Positions 47,204 through 58,936 are shown, counted from the stretch's first letter. The stretch is 64,000 bases of DNA from Locusta migratoria (GCA_026315105.1 CM048744.1:904375094-904439093); one strand, 5' to 3'. Program-made: numbers and translations. Notes: generated by a model from the sequence alone, not told the origin.

Positions 47204-47385
47204 TGTTCATAAATCTATCGGACTCAACTGCGTGATCATTAATCCGTAGCTTACAAACAACTTAAGCTAAGGTAAATTAAATGACAACACCCATGACCGA
47301 GGTGGAATCGAAACCCCGACATCAAACGGCCGAGCGCACCACAGCGCGGCGACCCAGTGTGTACGGATAATCAGCCGCGGCTAGG
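47204..47385 (-). mobile_element. tRNA-headed SINE, subfamily B, diverged
   Basis: Tail caaatgttcataaatctatc and body match subfamily B. The head on the minus strand retains gtcggggtttcgattccacc but is otherwise decayed. No target duplication was found. Confidence 0.78.
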
Positions 47386-47534
47386 TATTTTCACATCGGC
47401 GTATATTGTTATATGCCATCGATTCGATTTCAAAATTATATTCTTCAGCAGGAAATGTTCAACAAAGCCAAATTTCAAAGAAATAAACCAGGCGTCTGTG
47501 TATGTAATTCCAAAATCACAATTACTTATAACAC

Positions 47535-47734
47535 GCCGGCCGCGGTGGCCGAGGGGAATGCGGCGCGCCAGTCACGGTCTGCACGGCCCCTACGGTCGGG
47601 GGTTCGAATCCCCCCTCGGACATGGATATTTGAGCCGTTCTTAGTATTAGTTAGTTTACAAGTAGTTTGTAAATTTATGGACTGATGACCCCATAGTTAA
47701 GGTCCATAAGCTATACAAACATTTGAGCATTTGA
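47535..47734 (+). mobile_element. tRNA-headed SINE, subfamily A
   Basis: Full-length with gccggccgcggtggccgagg head. Exact 11-bp target duplication acttataacac at 47524-47534 and 47735-47745. Confidence 0.93.
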
Positions 47735-47745
47735 ACTTATAACAC

Positions 47746-49043
47746 TTTCACCGTGACTGATAACGCGAAATTGAAGGATATAGCGTTATAAAGAGCATCC
47801 GAGTACGTTATAATGTGACAACATCACACTGCAAGCGTAAATCGGTGAAATCCTGCTTAAGTGCTATCTCATGATCTGGTGTAAATTTCGTGGGTTTCCG
47901 GCCTAGAAACTTCGTCGAAATTTTGCCAAGAGAATACTGGGAATGGCAGCAATTGAAACGTCGAACTATCTGCACAGAGCAGCAAATGCTACGCCCTCAC
48001 ATTAATGCAATTCATCAGCTTACATACAATGAAATCAGAGTAATTATTTAACTACCTACCTCAGGTAACCTCACATTCATCACTGTTGTGGCAAAGAGTA
48101 GCGCTGGGCAGAGCACAGCCGCTAGCAAAACGCCGGCTGCAGAGTTTTCTGGCCGTCACTGTCACTGTTTTTGTGTCACGCGCAGCGCGGAACTGGTCTG
48201 TAATCACTGTGGAACGCACAGCAGCTGTTTCTGTTCTCGGTGTCAGTTGTCGGTTGCCGGTTGCCGCCGCTGCGCCACGCTGCAGATAATCCTCGCTGAT
48301 CCCTGACGTCACGACCGCTGCACGGGACCGAGGATGTCACGTTATTAGCTTCTCTATGAAAAGTCCTTCCTACTTATAAAGACGACCATTTTCCATATAC
48401 GTTGTACCAATTCATATCTGCCTTAATGACACTAACTTAGCAAATGAAGTACACTAAATAGTCAAGAAGAGACCACGCTACATATGTCGACCAGATGTAT
48501 GTTTACTGCACGAAGTATTCGCGAAGATGGTCTGACCTAGTGGCCGACCAGCCCGATCTCAACCCACCAGATGCTACAAAAAAGGGCTGACGAGGAATTC
48601 GCGCGTGACCAAATAGGAGTAAGTGGGTGTAGCAGTGAGAGGGGCTCCAAGCTGAGAAGGAACAGGAAAAGGAAGGCGGCAGCCGGACGCCGCTATCGCC
48701 CTATTAAGAGCTGCTAACAACGGCGGCGAATACGATATGAGGGCAAGCCCCAACCACACCAAAGAACCTACCACGCCGTGGCAGAGACCTGAGGCAGCTG
48801 CTCCCCAACTGAAGACCGCCATCAATACTGTTCCCGCAGAATAAGTTGACACACGGCGTGCTCACATGCGAACGACCTTAAAAGGGATTTGACTTTACCG
48901 TCGCTTCCATGAGCACCGCGTTGAATATGTACTTACTTAAGCGTACAGTATGCAAATTGGCATACGATTTCAAGGATATGAAAGGCAACTAAAGAAGGTC
49001 GAAGAAGATAACGATTTTCCCTTATTAATTCCTGCTGGACAAA
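47746..49043. other. No gene recognised; GC-rich blocks
   Basis: 48080-48345 is GC- and CpG-rich with open frames on both strands (48061-48312 minus, 48086-48306 plus), as expected for GC-rich DNA. It contains ctgacgtcacg (CRE-like) near 48303. A second GC-rich block lies at 48550-48850 with an unrecognised minus frame (48574-48852). Either could be a promoter or a decayed element. Confidence 0.45.
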
Positions 49044-49222
49044 ATGTTCAAATGTTTGTAGAGCTTATGGGACTTAGCTAAAGGGTCATCAGTCCATAAA
49101 CTTACAAATTACTTATGAACTAGCTAATACTAAGGACGGCAGAAATATCCATGCCCCTGGGGGATTCGAACCCCGACCGTAGTGGCCGTGCAGAACATGA
49201 CGCTCGGACACCGCGGCCGGCC
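49044..49222 (-). mobile_element. tRNA-headed SINE, subfamily A, head shortened
   Basis: Standard body and tail. The head has lost about 20 bases in its middle (cgtgcagaacatgacgctcg) but keeps ccgcggccggc at its end. No exact target duplication. Confidence 0.87.
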
Positions 49223-50139
49223 CTTGCGGAGCAACTACGTCTCTATCAAATGAATGAAGCTTTTTAGTTCGCTGTATTCAGTGTCCATGGAAAAATTTGT
49301 TATAAGTATCTTTTAAAGACAGTAGGATCATTTCTTACAAGTAGAAGCGAAAATGCATAACATTATCGATTACGCTATGTTTGTATTAAACTTATAAAGT
49401 AGCAAACAGTCGGATTATAAAACTCATTCCATTCCATAATGGTGGCTGGTACAGCAACTGGTTATGAATTTATCTTCAAAGTCAGTCAGTTGCTGTGCAC
49501 AACATGACGCGTTTCGTTTGGCCTAACGCCTGAATTTTTAAACGACTATGACGATAGGTTTTCTACCTAGATGGTTTATTTCACAATGATGACAAATAGC
49601 TCACTATATATTTTTTCCATTATCTGATGATACCTTAAAAGGGCGAAACGCATCATTGAAATAAAGAAAAGTTTGTGAATGCTTTCATGACCGGTTGTGT
49701 CGGCAAGACTTAACAGACGGACCACCTTTGAAGAAGTCCGACGCAGCATCGGACGAAACGTAAGGAAGCAGCAAGATTCTAAGAACGCGGCCTTACATCC
49801 CAGAAGATGTATTAACAACAACAAAATTTTCCGTCTGAGACTGACTTTCGATACATATAAGTCAGATTATTTTATCATTTTTCCCTCAGTTTCCCTTTAA
49901 TATCTCGTGCCATACTACGCGTGAGTTTTTTCCGATTACATTGGAAAATTTATTATTGTTTGAGATAATTTCATCTGCCTGCATCTCAATAACGTAATTT
50001 TATTGCGTATTATCTTCACGTAGCTTGGACTTTTAATATAATCTCCAATACTATTTTAATCACTTTCATCCTTTCTTAGCACAAAAGGAATACAGGATAC
50101 TTACGAATGTTCCGTCAGAAAAAAATCTTGATTCCCGAT
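49223..50139. other. No gene recognised; repeat-end motif at 49620-49670
   Basis: aaagggcgaaacgcatcatt resembles the reverse complement of the repeat end at 50155-50185 (aaagggcgaaacgcgttatt), so a second, opposed copy of a Penelope-type 3' end may lie here. The frames at 49576-49900 have no coding match. Confidence 0.5.
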
Positions 50140-51185
50140 CGTTTTATTAATTAATAACGCGTTTCGCCCTTTAGCAGGGTATCTTCAGATTATCTGCGTG
50201 ACAGAATTTACACAAAATTACAAGGCGTAATTACAAAACGGGTATAATGGTACATGGGCTTATTTTGTGTTAAGAAGACGGTATAAATGATAAACAAAGC
50301 TTACAATGTGCTCTCCGTGGTGTGATATCGTAAGTTGTTTTTCGGTGTTTCTATTTTTCTCGAAATTTGGGATTTCCTTGTAGCCCTACAAACGATCGGG
50401 CAACAACTAATGACATTTGGAACATACTCGGTAAAAATGTGAGAAACATAATTTTTAAGATTACCTTAGTAGAAGTGGTGGTCTCTGATGATACAAGATA
50501 AGCCCATGTTTACAATTGCGCTCACGGTCGGTGGGCGGTCGTGGAGTGCTGCTCCGCCGACTTGTACAGACTAACTAAGGGAATGTGGGTAGGGAGCGAC
50601 ATAGGAAGCCGGTGTATAAGACGGGACGTATGAAATCTAGCTATCTGAATTTAAATTTAAAGAAGCGGAGGTTATTAAGCAGGACAGAAGTTAATAGTTT
50701 ATGTTGGTATTTATAAAAGAAAGGAATTACAGGATTTTATTTGAACAGAGAGACAATAATATCTAGGAATGTCTGATTTTTGCATGCCAACTGATCGTTT
50801 AGGAGGTGTGGGTGTCCAAGGTAAGCGTGCTTCGCTATCTAAACTCTTCTAGTAAATTTAACTTACGCCCCTTCTGCGCAATATGTAAAATTTGCATGTT
50901 GTCAATGGTAGATTGTTGATGATCGGATGCTTTCGTTTGTTCCACAAAAGGGGAATGTTTGTTGAGTACACCTTTTTTTTGTAAGAAGGTGCTCAATAAA
51001 ACGTACTTTAAAGGTCCGGCCTGTCCATCCTATATATTCAGCTCGGCATTCGGGATATTGTAGTTTGTAGACTCCCGAGGAAAGGTATGTCCTTATTGGC
51101 TTGTTCGTTGTGTGGGTAAATTTGCTGCATGTTCAAAGGGCTACTAATTACGATTTGTACATTTGTACCCATTTGAAATCAACTT
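50140..51185 (-). mobile_element. Penelope-like element with GIY-YIG nuclease domain
   Basis: On the minus strand 51120-50910 is open without ATG. It gives SSGVYKLQYPECRAEYIGWTG then RTFKVRFIEHLL; the GVY, YIG, R and EH positions of a GIY-YIG endonuclease are all present. After a frameshift MQILHIAQKGRKLNLLEEF (about 50895-50839) matches the usual end. The putative 3' UTR reaches ctgaagataccctgctaaag and gggcgaaacgcgttatta at about 50190-50150. This nuclease nicks target DNA for insertion. The reverse transcriptase part is not present. Confidence 0.8.
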
Positions 51186-51229
51186 TCGTAACTGGAGAAA
51201 GCAGAGATAATATATAAGTAACACGGAAA

Positions 51230-52075
51230 GTTGCACATAGCTTGTACAAAATTCAGACAGCAATTCTAGAATGCCGGCCGCAGTGGCCGAGGGGACTGAG
51301 GCGCGTCAGTCACGGTTTGCACGGCCACTACGGTCGGGGGTTCGAATCCCCCTCGAGCATGGATATTTGTGCCGTCCTTAGTGTTAGCTAGTTTATAAGT
51401 GGTTTGTAAGTTTAGGGACTGATGACCCCGTAGTTAAGTCCCATAAGCTATACTAACATTTGATTTTTTTTTTTAATTATAAAAGTCGAAGTGTATGAAC
51501 GAGAAGTATTGGTTGGATACGGAGTAACAGAGTATTATTTATTCTGAACAACCAAAGCAATGCAAGGAGTAATATGGAATGTGAATTAAAGTTCATAGAG
51601 AAAAAATTAAACTTTGCGGTTTGCCGATGACATTGTCATTCTGTCAGAGACAACAAAAGATCTGGAAAAGGCATTGAAGGAATGGCAATTGTCTCGAAAG
51701 GAGAGCCTAAGAGGAACATATACAAGACGAAAATAATGGTAATCTAATGTAGGCGAATTAAAGCAGACGATGCTGAGGATATTAGATTACGAACAATACA
51801 TGGTAAATCAGTTTTGTTACATGGAAAGAAAAATTATTTACTATGGTCGGTATCGAGAAGATATAATTAAAGAATGGCGACTGAAAGAAAACATTGAGTA
51901 ATAATTTAAGCATTAGGAAGCCTTTTCTGAAGGTACTTGTCTGTAGCGTATTCTTGTGCAGGAATACATAGCGAAGACAATAAATTAATCATGTGAAATG
52001 TGGTCCTGCAGACATTTCCTGAAGGTTAGATGGACAGATCGCTCAAGTAATGACGAGTTACTAATAGAATAGGGG
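51230..52075 (+). mobile_element. RTE-like LINE fragment, split by a SINE
   Basis: aagcttgtacaaaattcaga-type text before the SINE and aaaagtcgaagtgtatgaac after it match the 'LYKRQ..V......RE..VGKGV' segment at 35.5 kb. Then LRFADDIVILSETTKDLEKA keeps the active-site FADD. Later SFLKVLVCSV and MWSCRHFLKVRWTDRSSNDE match the C-terminal region. Stops and shifts are frequent. Confidence 0.78.
51274..51462 (+). mobile_element. tRNA-headed SINE, subfamily A
   Basis: gccggccgcagtggccgagg head, gggggttcgaatccccctcg B-box region, and a body ending actaacatttgatttttt with a T run. Lies inside the LINE fragment. The flanking duplication is not clean. Confidence 0.9.
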
Positions 52076-53280
52076 ATATGTAAAACTTGTCCATCGCTTG
52101 ACAATAGGAATCCGTCCTCAGGAAGCTTTTTGAGACATCAAGAAATTGTCGAGGCTTGCGTTACGAGTGATATTGATATTCGGAGATGAAGAATCTTGCA
52201 CACCATATGCGAATGTCTTCTTAACTACGAAGATGAAGATATCTAGGAGAATTAGAGGACGTCATCAGTTAACTGTACGTTCAACTAGGTTTGCTCTATG
52301 ATGATATACGATGATAATTTTTTCATAACGAGTGATAATACTGTTTCGGTTACTCCATGGTGCTATCAGTAATCGTGTTTATGCAAGTTCCCATCTGGTG
52401 CGAGATACTATTACAGTTCTGTCAATTCCGTGACTACGAGTTACCAATAACCTAGCTTCAGACATAATCTCTCACGGTGTTTTTGATGTATAAGGGATCT
52501 TACTAAAGTAATAAACATTTAAATCGATAGTGTTAGGGGAAGAGCAGATATCGGCATAGAATGTAGTTAATGGACTTGTAGTTTTCGCAAGCCATGCAAC
52601 TCGTGGCTCCACCGATCCCAATTTCCTGGCTGGACTTCGGCCAACAACCGCAGCGGAAATTACAAGAAGTTGCGCTGCCGTAAACCTGGTGACCGATAAC
52701 ATCGTGGACACAATACGTGTCCAACGCTGCCCTGACCTACCTGTGTTAACATCCACCACGTTACGACCGTCCGGTCGTAACAAAAGATTCCAATCAAGAT
52801 CTCGGCACGTGGATATAAATACCAGTACTAAAGCTAGATCAAAATCAAAGTATTATACTAGTTAAATTACAATGAAGAAATTACTTCAACCACTCATAAC
52901 AACTTATTTTTGTTATTTTATTGTGCCATTACTGATTTCTCTCCTGACGAAATCGTCTTTTATTGTCTTACATAGATGTCCTCAAGTAAAACAGAGATTT
53001 GTGGATACATAATTTAAGAAACAGTATTTGCATACTCTACCAAAGATTTTTCATTGTACTGCAGATTTATAGATTGCTCTTTCTTCAATGAAAGCTCTCC
53101 TATATATATTTTATCTGACAAAGGTATGGATTCCTTTCCGTTCCATATTTATCTTGAGTTTAATTATGCACTAGATGACTGAAACATTTCTTTAAAGTGG
53201 CAGCTTATTTGATGTGCCGAACACTATAATGTGTGTTTTCTAGACCTGCATAAATACTTCTTAATTTTACAATATTATTA
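52076..53280. other. No gene recognised
   Basis: The open frame 52472-52783 (minus, 103 residues) is unrecognised. The rest is AT-rich. The first about 200 bases may still be LINE 3' sequence. Confidence 0.5.
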
Positions 53281-53494
53281 TTAATTCTATGCATTTAATT
53301 GGCCTTAGAACTCGGTGATGCCTAGGTATTAATTTGAATGTCAGTCCAACGTCTCTCTTTGTCTTTTTCTTCTCCTAACAATTTGTGTTAATTCTATGCA
53401 TTTAATTGGCCTTAGAACTCGGTGATGCCTAGGTATTAATTTGAATGTCAGTCCAACGTCTCTCTTTGTCTTTTTCTTCTCCTAACAATTTGTG
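53281..53494 (+). repeat. Perfect tandem duplication, unit 107 bp
   Basis: 53281-53387 is repeated base for base at 53388-53494 (ttaattctatgcatttaatt to ctaacaatttgtg), followed by the next tta. There is no difference between copies, so the event is recent, or it is an assembly artefact. Confidence 0.95.
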
Positions 53495-53982
53495 TTAGCT
53501 TTTGGAAACATATTTTTTTGGGAAACAGCGATCTATTTGAATGTATTTACAAATAAAGACAGTCACAAATCGGAAAAATATATCATTTATACAAATGATA
53601 ACCGGTTTCGGCCAGTTTACAGGGCCATCTTCAGATGTGTAGGGTATTAAACGTACAAGGTTGTAAGGCGAGTCATAACATTATACATGAAATAGAGATT
53701 AAAATATTTATCATTTGCTTTACCTATGTGGCGTAGGCTTGTCTTGCACGGATTAGGCGCTTGCCCCAAGCGGTAGCTGCGGCTAGTGGCTGAGCTGGCA
53801 CGGGTTAAATACTCTGAAAGCGCACGCATTTTGCCGCGTAGCGTATGCCTTAGCCAATAGGAAATGTTCACATGACGTGGTGTTGAAATAGCGAATGAAA
53901 TATTATATGATGTTAAAGTATATTTTATAGAAAGGAAGTAGTATATTGCACTTGAAGGTAAGTAAATATAATATTTATAGAA
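53495..53982. other. No gene recognised; repeat-end motif
   Basis: At 53600-53640 the sequence ataaccggtttcggccagtt, followed by acagggccatcttcagat, is a typical end of an abundant arthropod repeat (Penelope-like or fold-back). No coding part is seen. Confidence 0.5.
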
Positions 53983-54113
53983 TGAAACTTTCACTCTGCA
54001 GCGTGTGTCGTGTCGGGGTAGCTCAGTCGCTAGAGCGCTTGCCCGCGAAAGGCAAAGGTCCCAGGTTCGAGTCCCGGTTTCGGCACGCAATTTTAATCTG
54101 CCAGGAAGTTTCA
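53983..54113 (+). mobile_element. 131-bp tRNA-bearing element with TGAAACTT ends
   Basis: Starts tgaaactttc, ends gaagtttca. One tRNA-like unit lies between: ggggtagctcagtcgctag (A box) and caggttcgagtcccggtttc (B box), with ttgcc/ggcaa as an anticodon-arm-like stem. Target duplication ataatatttat at 53968-53978 and 54113-54123 (one-base offset at the right). This is the non-palindromic form of the element at 16960-17343. Confidence 0.87.
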
Positions 54114-54330
54114 TAATATTTATGAATTAAATGTTACGTGAATTACATTCCTATGTTACATTTAATGACGATTTTTCTGTAAAATATTTTTACCAAAGAA
54201 TTTACTAAACTATTAGACGAATAACGAACTTTATAAAAATATTCACCATCATTCTTCATGTCTAAATACGTCTCAACATAGACTCATGGCGACGAGCACA
54301 CTTGATTGAACAAGAGACTAGGAATTTGAT

Positions 54331-54417
54331 TAAAATGTTTGTCGAATTTATGGGACTTAACTACGAGATCAACAGTTCCTAAACTTACAAACTACTTATG
54401 AACTAGCTTATACTAAA
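54331..54417 (-). mobile_element. Truncated SINE (tail and body only)
   Basis: aaaatgtttgtcgaatttat to gaactagcttatactaaag matches the 3' part of subfamily A. The head is missing. Confidence 0.8.
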
Positions 54418-54483
54418 GTATTTGGGAAATTACTGATCAGCATACTCACCCATTGCCACACGCCTTATCGAATTACACACGTC

Positions 54484-55890
54484 AGCATCTACATGGGATA
54501 CTCTGCAAATCACATTTAAGTGCCTGGCAGAGGGTTCATCGAACCATCTGCATACTATTTATCTCCCATTCCATTTTCGAATTGCGCACGGGAAGAAAGA
54601 ACACTCGAATCTCTTTGTTTGAGCTCTGATTTCTCGTATTTTATCCTGATTATCATTTCTACCTATGTAAGTGGCAGTCTACAAGATATTTTCGCATTCG
54701 GATGAGAATGTTGGCGATTGGAGTTTCCTAAGTAACCCACTTCCGCAGCGATAAGCGCCGTTGTTGTAATGATTCCCATCCCAGATCCTGTATCATTTCC
54801 GTGACTCTGTCTCCCCTGTATCGTGACATTACAAAACAAACTGCCCTTGTTTGGACTCTTTCGATGGGTTCCGTCAAACTCACTTGATAAGGATCCCACA
54901 CTGGACAGCAATACTCCAAAAAAGGACGGGCAAGCGTAGTGCATGCAGTTTCTTTATTAGTTCTGTTGCATCTTTTAAAGGTACTGCCAATAAAATGCAG
55001 TCTTTGGTTCACCTTTCCCACGACATTATCTATGTGTTCTTTCCAGTTTAAATCTGAAGTAAATGTAATTTCTAGGTATTTAGTGGAGTTTCCGTCTTCA
55101 TCTTTCATTGAATTGTGTTGTAAACAAAGTTTAACGGATTTCTTTTTCTAGTCATGTGGACGATTTCTCATTCTTTAGAATCAATTGCCAATTTTTACAC
55201 CATACTGATAATTAAATTGGTCTGCAGTTAGTTTTGATATTATAATTTTACTAGACGGTAACAGACGGCGTCATTTGTAAACAACCTAAGAGAGGTGCTT
55301 AGATTTTCTCCCAAATCTTTATGTAAATAAGGGACAGAAAAGGACCAATAACACTACCCTGTGGAACGCCGAATATCACCTCTGTTTTCGTCGGTGTCTT
55401 AACAAAATGACAAATGTTTGTAGAGTCTATGGGACTTAACTACGGGCTCATCAGTCCCTAAACTTACAAACTACTTATGACCTAGCTAATCCTAAGGACG
55501 GCACAAATATCCATGCCCTAGGGGGGATTCGAACCCCCGACCGTAGTGGCCGTGCAGACCGTGACTGGACCGTCTCAGTCCCCTCGGCCACCGCGGCCGG
55601 CAGGTGTCTTAACATCGATTACTACGAACTGTGTCCTCTCCGACAGGAAATCCTATCCAGTCGCAAATTTGGAGCGATATACCATTACCACACGTTTGTA
55701 TTAAAAGCCGTTTGTGAGATACGGTGTCAAAATCCTTCTGGAAATCAAGAAATACGGAATCAATTTGAAAACCCTTGTCGATAGAACTCATCACTTCGTA
55801 TGCGTAAAGTTCAGTTGCTGAAAACCTTTTGAAAATCCGTTCAGCATATTTGAGTTTATTAAGAAAAGAAAGACAGGCGCGGCAGAAGGT
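54484..55890 (-). mobile_element. CR1/jockey-group LINE, minus-strand copy with a SINE
   Basis: The 3' end (54484-54540, reverse of ctgccaggcacttaaatgtg) comes first. 55108-54728 then gives NSTKYLEITFTSDLNWKEHI, TTLARPFLEYCCPVWDPYQV and RVQTRAVCFVMSRYRGDRV. On the far side of a SINE, 55880-55609 gives SSIDKGFQIDSVFLDFQKDF (motif A Asp kept) in the same orientation. The gene is broken by stops, and the 5' part is missing. Confidence 0.88.
55405..55602 (-). mobile_element. tRNA-headed SINE, subfamily A
   Basis: Full-length reverse copy. Exact 12-bp target duplication ggtgtcttaaca at 55393-55404 and 55603-55614, inside the LINE between the motif A and PQG blocks. Confidence 0.93.
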
Positions 55891-55904
55891 CTTTGTTTTA
55901 TGAT

Positions 55905-56221
55905 ACGTACTAGCACACGTCTTGCCCGTCTTCCACTCATGGTACATGATCGTCTACACGACTCGATGTAGCCGTCACAGGATTACTTCGAAGATGACGC
56001 ACCGTGGTCTGCAGCAATGTTGTTGCAATAAGCTAATCATCGCCCATGCACTGCGTGAGTATTTAACGTTCTCTGCAATTTCTGCATCAACTTCCCTGGC
56101 CAGCACGATCTCCGGTGTTGTCTCCAATGGAGCACGTGTGGGATATACGGGACTACAGATGGCACGTGCGACGCCACAATCCACAACTGAATTACGTTAA
56201 CAGGTCGAACAAGCATGGAAT
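55905..56221 (+). mobile_element. Tc1-like transposase fragment, left part
   Basis: 55922-56200 and neighbouring frames give FPWPARSPVLSP-like text (cttccctggccagcacgatc), then MEHVWDI (ccaatggagcacgtgtggga), then ARATPQSTTELR and QVEQAWNEN. This is the Tc1 'WPARSPDLNPIEHVWD...L...VEQAWN' region. The last catalytic residue region is frameshifted. A LINE interrupts it at 56222. Confidence 0.75.
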
Positions 56222-57412
56222 GAGAATGACCTACTAACCAATAGTCAACACTGATTGAAAAAGTATCGCTCTTGAGAAACACAGCTTGCCCTTTATTCAC
56301 ATGAAGTGATAAGTGCTATCGACAAGGGATCTCAAATCGATTCTATATTTCTGGCTTTCAGGAAGGCTTTTGACAATGTACCTCACAATCGTCTTCTAAT
56401 GATATTGCGTGCTTATGAATCATCGCTCAAATTGTGCGTTTGGATTCAGGATTTCCTGTCAGAAAGGACACAGTTCGTAGTAATTGACGGTAAGTCATCG
56501 ATAAAACAGAAGTGATATCTGGCGTTCCCCAGGGAAGCGTTATAGGTCCCCTACTCTTCCTTGTGTTTATAAACGATTTATGAGACAAACTGAATAGCTC
56601 TCTTAGACAGCGGATGATGCTGTCGTTTATCGGTAATTGAAGTCAACAGAGACTAAAAAGCAACTGCAGAACGATTTAGACAAAATTTGTACATGGTGCG
56701 AAAATAGGCAGTTAACACTAAATAATGAAAACTGTGAAATGTTATACATTACCACTAAAAGAAATCCGCTGAGCTTCAGTTACACGATAAATCAGTCACA
56801 CTTTAAGGTCGTAAATTCTACCATATATCGAGGAGTTACAATTACGAACAACTTAGACTGGAGAGAACACAGTGAAAAATATTATGGGGATGGTGAACCA
56901 AAGGGTACGCTTCATTGAACGCTTCGAAGATGCAACAGTTCCACCAAAGAGATTGCCTACATTACACTTGTGCGTCCTCTCCTGGAGTACTGTTGCCCAG
57001 TGTGGGACCCTCACCAGGGGGGACTGACGGAAGACATTGAGAAGGTTCAGAGAAGGGCAGCTCGATTTGTTTTCCCACGTTACAGGCGGGAAAGCGTCAC
57101 GGAAATGTTGCACGTTTTAAGGTGGAAATCATTAAAAGAACGACTTTATTCGCTTCGGCGAGTTCTATTTGGGAAATTTCAATCCCCGACTTTTGCTTCT
57201 GAATGTAAAAATATTTTTCTGGCACCCACCTACATAGGGAGACATGACCATCCAATAAAATAAGAGAAATCAGATCGAAAACGGAACGATTTAGGTGTTC
57301 TTTCTTCCCGCACGCTATTAGAGACTGGAACGGTAGAGAAAGGTTACGAACGTGGTTAATGAACCCTCTGCCAGGCACTTAAATTTGATTTGCAGAGTAT
57401 CTATGTAGATGA
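56222..57412 (+). mobile_element. CR1/jockey-group LINE inserted in a Tc1-like element
   Basis: Begins NDLLTNSQH near the HGF block. 56306-56515 gives SQIDSIFLAFRKAFDNVPHN (the motif A Asp is Ala), 56637-56918 motif D-E (STIYRGVTITNNLDWREHSE), and 56970-57263 the C-terminus (LEYCCPVWDPHQGGLTEDI). It ends ctgccaggcacttaaatttg plus atgtagatga. Several frames are shifted. Confidence 0.9.
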
Positions 57413-57640
57413 AATGATGAATCGCAAGACAGTCTTACCATCTGTATTGTCGAATAGTATACGACAATTACCACCGGCATTTGATGACAACGGAGGCTAC
57501 ATTACGTACTACTATGGGTGTTCGAACATGGATCGACAGCTAGTAACTGAGTATCCCTTGATACATAATTATTTTTAAATGTACGTAATCCATTCATGTA
57601 GGCCATATACGCTGTTTCAACAATACATCTTGAGTGAATT
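57413..57640 (+). mobile_element. Tc1-like transposon fragment, right part
   Basis: gatgaatcgcaagacagtct aligns with aatgtgtctcaagacaatat of the Tc1-like copy at 17.7 kb. ggaggctacattacgtacta occurs in both. So this continues the fragment ending at 56221. Confidence 0.72.
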
Positions 57641-57994
57641 GGAAAACTCTACCGGGTGTACTGATTTTTAGTTCCGGCCGTTTAATTATGATGTAAATAT
57701 ATCGTCCCTCGTAATTAGAATATGAAGTGATGAGGGTGACCTCAGTTTTTGTTGTATCACACAAGTAAGTCAAACCACCTTCAAACGTTCTTCACATCCT
57801 TAGGGTGCATTTCGGGATATGGATTAGTAATGATAACTCTAAGCTAGTATCCTCTAATATCAACATATAGGAGCATTATTTTATATCCTCGGATATGACA
57901 AGAACGTTAATTTGATATAAAATGTTCATATTACCATAATCATTTTTCAGAATAGTTTCCAAGTTGGAACGCATTTCACGCAAATTTGCTCTTC

Positions 57995-58192
57995 AAAAAT
58001 GTTCAAATGTTTGTTAAACTTATGTGACTTAACTACGGGGTCATCAGTCCCTAAACCTACAAACTACTTATTTACTACCTTACTAACGACGGCACAAATG
58101 TCCATGCCCGAGGGGGGATTCGAACCCACGATCGTAGTGGCTGTGCAGACCGTGACTGGAGCACCTCAGTCCCCTCGGCCACCGCGGCCGGC
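57995..58192 (-). mobile_element. tRNA-headed SINE, subfamily A
   Basis: Full-length reverse copy. Exact 12-bp target duplication aatttgctcttc at 57983-57994 and 58193-58204. The paralogous site near 18265 has no insertion. Confidence 0.94.
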
Positions 58193-58936
58193 AATTTGCT
58201 CTTCGGCTGGTGGCGTGCAAACTACACAAATTGAAGACCAGCAATGCAACATAGTGTGTAAAGAATACAAAAATTCAGTGAAGTTGAATATCCTAACATT
58301 TAATTTTATCGGACGTGTACGATAATGCTATGAGGTAATACTGTCACACACAACTTCTAATGAATCTTTTAAGAGAAACGGCGTAAGATCGCATGTAAGT
58401 TGCTAAATTTGACAATTTTAAATCTTGGGGGTAAGTTTCTACAGCGATACGATAATCTTGATATTATTAGAGTTTCATTATGAAGCCCGAAAATCGGCGA
58501 GAAACGACCCGTTAGCTATTCGTCTCTCCAGCGGTCATCGGGTAGCTTTCATGGTAGGATGACGATCGTACTAAGATCGAAATCGGTCACCGAATTATAA
58601 AATTTTAAATCCTAGCCTTTTTTTCTAAAAAAAACTTTTAATCTGGCCCTTTGATAGCTTCTTCGCAGGACCAATCTTTGAAACACACGTGTTATCACGT
58701 TTATAATCTATAAAGCAATGTGTACATGTGTAAATCTGAGAACGTATTGAATAACGCAGAAAGTAAATCTATTTAGGAAACCATTCGGTATAGGGCATAA
58801 CCCACTCAAAGTTGTTTCATTTAGTATCTTTAATTTTGGATCATTCCTATTAATCAATTACAGTAATTCTGACAGGAAGAAACTTAAAACTTCTATAATT
58901 ACATTGTCATAGGATGTGATAAGTAAAGAGTCGTTA

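Noticed and set aside
48061..48312. Open frames on both strands in the GC-rich block
   Set aside because: Stop codons are rare by composition in GC-rich DNA. No motif is present, and frames on opposite strands overlap completely.
52472..52783. 103-residue minus frame, considered as a Tc1-like N-terminus
   Set aside because: Only a vague resemblance (RFTAAQL segment); not enough to support the family.
53995..54092. Possible true tRNA gene
   Set aside because: A and B boxes are good, but the unit sits inside a TIR-ended repeat with a target duplication, and the acceptor and anticodon arms do not make a standard tRNA.
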